DNA of 64,000 nt from an uncultured Ectothiorhodospiraceae bacterium (GTDB lineage Bacteria; Pseudomonadota; Gammaproteobacteria; CAMYNG01): assembly GCA_947259765.1 (NCBI GenBank), contig CAMYNG010000006.1, positions 1 to 64,000 on the forward strand, in the 5' to 3' direction. A program made the position numbers and the translations under genes. Below are positions 59,543 through 64,000 of this stretch, one piece after another. The notes under the pieces were generated by a model that did not search any database, was not told where the DNA came from, and saw only the letters and a list, made by a program, of their open reading frames with translations. Position 1 is the stretch's first letter; each line of letters opens with the position of its first letter.

Positions 59543-60106
59543 ATGTTCACAGCAGCGCAAATCTCCGCCAAACGGCAACGGGGCTTCACCTATCTGGAGA
59601 TGGTGTTCGTCATCATCCTGATTTCACTGCTGTATGTACTCGGCATCGACAAGCTGCTCAAGCTGCGTGCCGACGCCGAAGCGGCGAGCCTGGCGTATAC
59701 GATTTCCGGCCTGCAAGGGGCTTTGTCACTGCAGATGGCGGAAATGGTCGCGCGCGGCGACATGCAAAAGTTACCCGTACTGGCCGGCCAGAATCCCGTG
59801 GACTGGCTGTTACAGGCACCGGAAGGCTACGTCGGTAAGCGCTCACCTCAGGATGCAACCACGGTGGAACCCGGCCAGTGGTACTTCGACGATGGCAGTC
59901 GTGAGCTGGTTTACCGAGTGCGTTTTCATCGCTATTTCCAAACGGATCAGGGACATAACCCGGAAGTGCGACTCAAGATCGGGATCGTGTACGCCGATAA
60001 AGACCGTAACGGCCGGTTTGAGCGTCAAAAGGATGACATCCAGGGCGTACGGTTACAGCCGGTTAACGGCTACCGGTGGCTAGACGAGCCGAAAAATACC
60101 GTTTAA
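59543..60106 (+). CDS. Prepilin-like MSHA cluster protein (MshF-position)
   Basis: RQRGFTYLEMVFVIILISLLYVLGIDKLLKLRADAEAASL: GFT..E prepilin-type N-terminus. Confidence 0.75.
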   Translation: MFTAAQISAKRQRGFTYLEMVFVIILISLLYVLGIDKLLKLRADAEAASLAYTISGLQGALSLQMAEMVARGDMQKLPVLAGQNPVDWLLQAPEGYVGKRSPQDATTVEPGQWYFDDGSRELVYRVRFHRYFQTDQGHNPEVRLKIGIVYADKDRNGRFERQKDDIQGVRLQPVNGYRWLDEPKNTV

Positions 60107-60208
60107 TTAATTAGTTAAAACGTTTTTGTAGAAGTTGGATCGAGTTTTGCAGTACTCGGTGCAGAGTTGAACCAAGTAACAGCTTTCTGGCAGCGAGGAG
60201 CCATTAAA

Positions 60209-60688
60209 ATGAAACGTAATCAAGCAGGTTTTACCTTAATCGAACTTATTGTCGTGATCGTGGTGTTGGGCATTCTGGCCGCCACCGTGGTTCCACGCTT
60301 TGCAAATGTACAAACTGAAGCGCGAGCAGCCGTTCTCCAGGGACTTGAAGCCAGTGTGCGCTCATCCAATTCAATGTACCACGGTATTAAACTCGCGCTT
60401 GGAACCCCAGCCGCAACCGCGGTTCCAGCTAACCGATTTGAAAACGTTGGTGCCGCCGTAGCTGACGTTGGTCTTTACCCTGCGGGTACAACTGCAGGGA
60501 TAGTTGCGCTGATAGATGATTCAAGCAACGACTTTACAGGAGCCGGCAGTCCGTCATGCGCAGCAGGCGTATGTACCTGGCAACACCAGGGTACCTCAGG
60601 CACCTGTACAGTCACCTACACACAAGCGGATACGTCGGCGACACCTGTTACCCCTCCGCAAATTGCAGTTGACTCGTCGGGTTGTTAG
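60209..60688 (+). CDS. mshA: Type IV pilin, MshA-like major/minor pilin
   Basis: MKRNQAGFTLIELIVVIVVLGILAATVVPRFANVQTEARAAVLQGLEASVRSSNSMYHG; C-terminal Cys residues. Confidence 0.85.
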   Translation: MKRNQAGFTLIELIVVIVVLGILAATVVPRFANVQTEARAAVLQGLEASVRSSNSMYHGIKLALGTPAATAVPANRFENVGAAVADVGLYPAGTTAGIVALIDDSSNDFTGAGSPSCAAGVCTWQHQGTSGTCTVTYTQADTSATPVTPPQIAVDSSGC

Positions 60689-60718
60689 TTACACGCGAAT
60701 AGGTGCTGCCAGTAGATG

Positions 60719-60755
60719 AAAAGGGGTGTTGCCAGCAACACCCCTTTTCTTCTTT
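60719..60755 (+). terminator. Strong Rho-independent terminator after the pilin gene
   Basis: aaaaggggtgttg-ccag-caacacccctttt followed by tcttctttt. Confidence 0.9.
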
Positions 60756-60854
60756 TACACTCGTAATTCCACGCGTCTCTCGCCGCACGACCGCGTTTGC
60801 GTTCTATACCCTGTGCTCCATCTGTTAGAAACAAACACACGTAGAGGTTTAGGT

Positions 60855-61241
60855 ATGAAACTGAATTTCGTTTTTATACTTGTTATTGTCTTCCTGACGG
60901 CGTGTTCCACCACCTATCAACCTCTTGGCACGACCGGGGGGTATCAGGATAAAAAAACATCCGAGGATACTTACTGGATACTTTTTGAAGGAAATGGTCA
61001 TACAGATCTAAAAACTGTAGAGGCGCATTGGAATACACGAGCCTCAGAACTCTGTGGACCAAACGGATATACTTCTGAAGATTTTGAAGTTGACTACGAA
61101 ATGGTAGATAGCGTCGACTTATCTGGAATCGCTTTCGGTATTGCTTCCCCAAGCGTAACTCATTATCCCTATGCGGTTGGCCATGCACAATGTAATACAA
61201 CTGCTTCTATCAAACCCGTCAAACCGACTTCGAGCCGCTAG
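60855..61241 (+). CDS. Small lipoprotein
   Basis: MKLNFVFILVIVFLTACSTTYQPLGTTGGYQDKKTSEDTYWILFEGNGHTDLKTVEAHWNTRASELCGPNGY...; lipobox LTAC. Confidence 0.75.
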   Translation: MKLNFVFILVIVFLTACSTTYQPLGTTGGYQDKKTSEDTYWILFEGNGHTDLKTVEAHWNTRASELCGPNGYTSEDFEVDYEMVDSVDLSGIAFGIASPSVTHYPYAVGHAQCNTTASIKPVKPTSSR

Positions 61242-61280
61242 AGGTTTATGGGTAAACGATGTGCCCGGTAATTGTCTCCG

Positions 61281-61760
61281 ATGAGAAGTACAACTCCAAT
61301 CCCCAAACGAGCTTACTCTGGCTTCACGTTGGTCGAACTCATTGCCGTAATCATCGTTTTGGGTATTCTGGCCGCCACCATTACGCCGCGTTTGACACAA
61401 CGGGGTGGCTTCGATGAGCGCGTTTTTCTCGATGAACTAATCAGCACCGCACGCTATGCGCAGCAACAGGCCATGATGCGTGGTAATAATTTTGTGGTAC
61501 GGATGATCATCGACAACGCCGCGGGTAGTTACGGAATTGAGGTCGACGACGGTGGCGGTTTTCAGTGGATCAACCATGCCAACACCCGCGCCTTTCCGAT
61601 CAACTTCCCAGGCGGAGTCGCTACCGCGCCCGGCTCGGTTGCCGTAACCTACAACGCGCTCGGTCATGTGACCACCAACTCCGCGACCGCTGTGACGGTT
61701 AATGGTGCGCAAAACTTTTGCATTCAGGCTACCGGCTATGCACATCGTGGCGGTTGTTAG
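61281..61760 (+). CDS. mshC: Prepilin MshC-like
   Basis: YSGFTLVELIAVIIVLGILAATITPRLTQRGGFDERVFLDELISTARYAQQQAMMRG. Confidence 0.85.
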   Translation: MRSTTPIPKRAYSGFTLVELIAVIIVLGILAATITPRLTQRGGFDERVFLDELISTARYAQQQAMMRGNNFVVRMIIDNAAGSYGIEVDDGGGFQWINHANTRAFPINFPGGVATAPGSVAVTYNALGHVTTNSATAVTVNGAQNFCIQATGYAHRGGC

Positions 61761-61776
61761 TACAGGGGCGCAGCGC

Positions 61777-62307
61777 ATGTATGGCAAACAACGACGGGGT
61801 AACTCCGGTTTCACGCTGATAGAAATCATTGTGTTGATCGTGTTTGTTTCCATCGCCATGGTCGGTGTGCTCGCCGCCTATCAACACGCCATGACTACTG
61901 CGGCGGACCCGCTGCACAATACCCGTGCCTTGAAATTGGCCCAGGCGATGATGGAAGAGATCATTGCCAAACGCTTTGATGAATTCTCCACGCAGGGTGG
62001 GGTGCCGCCGTGTACTCCCGCAGGTCCGCCAGCCTGTTCAGCTGGTCTAGGCCCGGACGTGGGTGAAACCTTTCGCCGGCAATTTGATGATGTTGACGAC
62101 TTTAACGGCCTGAACCTATTTCCACCAAAAGATATAAACGATAGCGATCTAACCGGATACGCAGGTTACCGCCTTCAAGTCGCGGTAAGTAACGCGGGTA
62201 CCGAGTTGGTCGGCCTCAATGCCGCCGACGCCAAACGCATCGACGTCACCGTCACCACGCCACGGGGCTATGACTTTGTTTTTAGCGCCTATCGGGTGAA
62301 CTTCTGA
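61777..62307 (+). CDS. mshD: Prepilin MshD-like
   Basis: MYGKQRRGNSGFTLIEIIVLIVFVSIAMVGVLAAYQHAMTTAADPLHNTRALKLAQAMMEEI. Confidence 0.85.
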   Translation: MYGKQRRGNSGFTLIEIIVLIVFVSIAMVGVLAAYQHAMTTAADPLHNTRALKLAQAMMEEIIAKRFDEFSTQGGVPPCTPAGPPACSAGLGPDVGETFRRQFDDVDDFNGLNLFPPKDINDSDLTGYAGYRLQVAVSNAGTELVGLNAADAKRIDVTVTTPRGYDFVFSAYRVNF

Positions 62308-63185
62308 TGTGGCGCCATTCCAGTCAATCCGGCTTTACCCTGATCGAATTGATCGTCGTGATCGTGTTGCTCGGCGTGATTGCCGCCATGACCACACGCT
62401 TTTTTGGCGACACCGTGCAAGGTTATGTCGATACCTCGCTTCGCGACAGCCTGACCCGCACCGGCCGCGTGGCGATTGAACGCGTGAATCGAGAATTGCG
62501 TAACGCCGTACCCAATACCATCCGCGTCAGCGGTGCGTGTATCGAGTACCTGCCTATGTTGGCCTCGGCCAGCTATCAGGACCAGGCGATCACCTATGTG
62601 GCCACCGGCACCAACTCGGCGCCGCTGCCGGTGAACGGCATGTCTGCTCCGAGCAATCTACTGGATGTGTTTAATCTGAATTTCACACCGGCAGCCGGAA
62701 GTTTCGTTATTGTTTATCCGTATGGTCCCGGCGGCAACGCCGGTGACCCCTATCGGGCACAGAACCCGGGACCGTTAGCCTCCTTTGCCAGCTTTAACAC
62801 CGCCACCGCCTTACCGGCCGGTGTGCGCCGTATACAAACTACCGCGGCGCACCGTTTTTTACGCCAGTCGCCACAACGTCGTCTGTTTATCGCCGGCAGT
62901 CCGGTAAGTTTCTGCATTAGTGGCACACGCTTGATTCGCTATAGCGGCTACCTGATGACAGCCGCCCAACCGAGCCCTCCCGCCGGAGGCGGCCAAACAC
63001 TGGCGGAGTACATTCAGAACGTCGACCCGATTATTCCGTTCGTAGCACCATTCACATACACCGGCAGTACGTTAGTGCGCAACGCGGTGGTCAATCTGGA
63101 TTTCCGTTTCATGCGCACCGACCACCTGGGTAACGACAACTGGGTTCGTCTTTATCACGAGGTACAGATCCGAAATGTCCCTTAA
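62307..63185 (+). CDS. mshO: Prepilin MshO-like
   Basis: QSGFTLIELIVVIVLLGVIAAMTTRFFGDTVQGYVDTSLRDSLTRTGRVAIERVNRELRNAVPNTIRVS. Confidence 0.88.
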   Translation: MWRHSSQSGFTLIELIVVIVLLGVIAAMTTRFFGDTVQGYVDTSLRDSLTRTGRVAIERVNRELRNAVPNTIRVSGACIEYLPMLASASYQDQAITYVATGTNSAPLPVNGMSAPSNLLDVFNLNFTPAAGSFVIVYPYGPGGNAGDPYRAQNPGPLASFASFNTATALPAGVRRIQTTAAHRFLRQSPQRRLFIAGSPVSFCISGTRLIRYSGYLMTAAQPSPPAGGGQTLAEYIQNVDPIIPFVAPFTYTGSTLVRNAVVNLDFRFMRTDHLGNDNWVRLYHEVQIRNVP

Positions 63186-63606
63186 GGCACGAAACACACG
63201 GAGCATGCGGTCTTTGCACCGTCAGGCGGGATTAAGCCTGCCGGCCGTGATCGTTATTGTTGTGATCCTTGGCATTGTTGGCGCAGGTCTGGTCAACCTC
63301 ACGGCAACGTCCAATGTCGCTGTGGGTAACGAAGTACTGTCTATCCGCGCATTCATGGCCGCGGAATCGGGTGCACAAAATGGCATGGCACGTCTGTTTC
63401 CACTGGGTGGTGGTGCCGCGCAATGCAATACGTTGAACGTTAATTTTAACAACGCAGGACTGATAGGCTGTTCTGCCAGCATAACCTGCACCGGGCCCGT
63501 GAGTATCGGCGGTCATGATATGTACACGCTGACCAGCACCGGCCAGTGCGGCAGCGGCGAATCGGTGGCCTCGCGCACGCTGCGCGTCGGTGCAAGGACA
63601 TTGTAG
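63175..63606 (+). CDS. mshP: MshP-like biogenesis protein
   Basis: RQAGLSLPAVIVIVVILGIVGAGLVNLTATSNVAVGNEVLSIRAFMAAESGAQNGMARL; overlaps mshO by 11 nt. Confidence 0.8.
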   Translation: MSLKARNTRSMRSLHRQAGLSLPAVIVIVVILGIVGAGLVNLTATSNVAVGNEVLSIRAFMAAESGAQNGMARLFPLGGGAAQCNTLNVNFNNAGLIGCSASITCTGPVSIGGHDMYTLTSTGQCGSGESVASRTLRVGARTL

Positions 63607-63619
63607 TGGCGCTGTGAAA

Positions 63620-64000
63620 ATGATGCGCTGCAATGTAACCAAAGAGCCGACGCCGTTGTGTGTACAAGGTTCTCGCCAGCTCGGTAACGGGTTGTTGATC
63701 GTATTGTTGCTTGCTGTGGGCGTGTTGTTGAGTACACCCGCCTGGTCGGCCACCTACGCGACGGCGGCGGAACCGTTCGCTTGGATCGATCCCGCCACGC
63801 ACACCAATGTCGCCTGGCTTAATGGCTCCGGCTGTAGTGGCGGGTCGGCGGCAGTCGATGATGATCACAGTGCGGAACTACCATTGGGTTTCACATTTAA
63901 TTTTGGCGGCGTGGATTACACCACGGTACGCGTGCAGTCCAACGGCCGGTTGCAGTTCAATAACAGCTTCTGCGGTTTCGGCTCCGCCAACAGTGGCACG
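63620..64000 (+). CDS. mshQ: MshQ-like protein, 5' part only (runs off window)
   Basis: Frame open to window edge: MMRCNVTKEPTPLCVQGSRQLGNGLLIVLLLAVGVLLSTPAWSATYATAAEPFAWIDPATHTNVAWLNGSGCSGGSAAVDDDHSAELPLGFTFNFGGVDYTTVRVQSNGRLQFNNSFCGFGSANSGT; position downstream of mshP. Confidence 0.75.
   Translation, partial: MMRCNVTKEPTPLCVQGSRQLGNGLLIVLLLAVGVLLSTPAWSATYATAAEPFAWIDPATHTNVAWLNGSGCSGGSAAVDDDHSAELPLGFTFNFGGVDYTTVRVQSNGRLQFNNSFCGFGSANSGT

Overview
This is a gene-dense gammaproteobacterial chromosomal window. No rRNA, tRNA, CRISPR array, phage or transposase gene was recognised. Core genes include gor, gamma-carbonic anhydrase, aroE, hemB, hslVU, DUF971, ubiE/RDD/ubiJ, PPi-dependent PFK, trhP (U32 peptidase), cbbQ/cbbO-like genes, ubiB, gpmI-envC-ctpA-yibQ, a rhodanese gene with grxC-secB-gpsA, trmL and pyrD, ending in an MSHA-type pilus cluster (mshE...mshQ) that runs off the right edge. 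The most interesting accessory content is: (1) a possible RiPP/protein-crosslinking locus at about 49.98-53.09 kb, with a lipocalin-like ORF, an M43 metalloprotease carrying a long (F/G-P-K-D/E)n tail encoded by 72-nt tandem repeats, and a graspetide-ligase-like ATP-grasp enzyme; (2) a single 858-aa ORF at 31.57-34.14 kb that appears to fuse an ECF sigma factor, a zf-HC2 anti-sigma-like motif, a TM segment and six ~87-aa extracytoplasmic repeats; (3) a signalling cluster at 7.1-15.4 kb with two paralogous histidine kinases flanking an orphan PhnD-like lipoprotein, plus REC-REC-PAS-GGDEF-EAL; (4) a short divergent CsrA paralogue missed by the ORF track; (5) hairpin-rich dispersed repeat elements. 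All functional assignments come from reading the translated sequences, without database searches.
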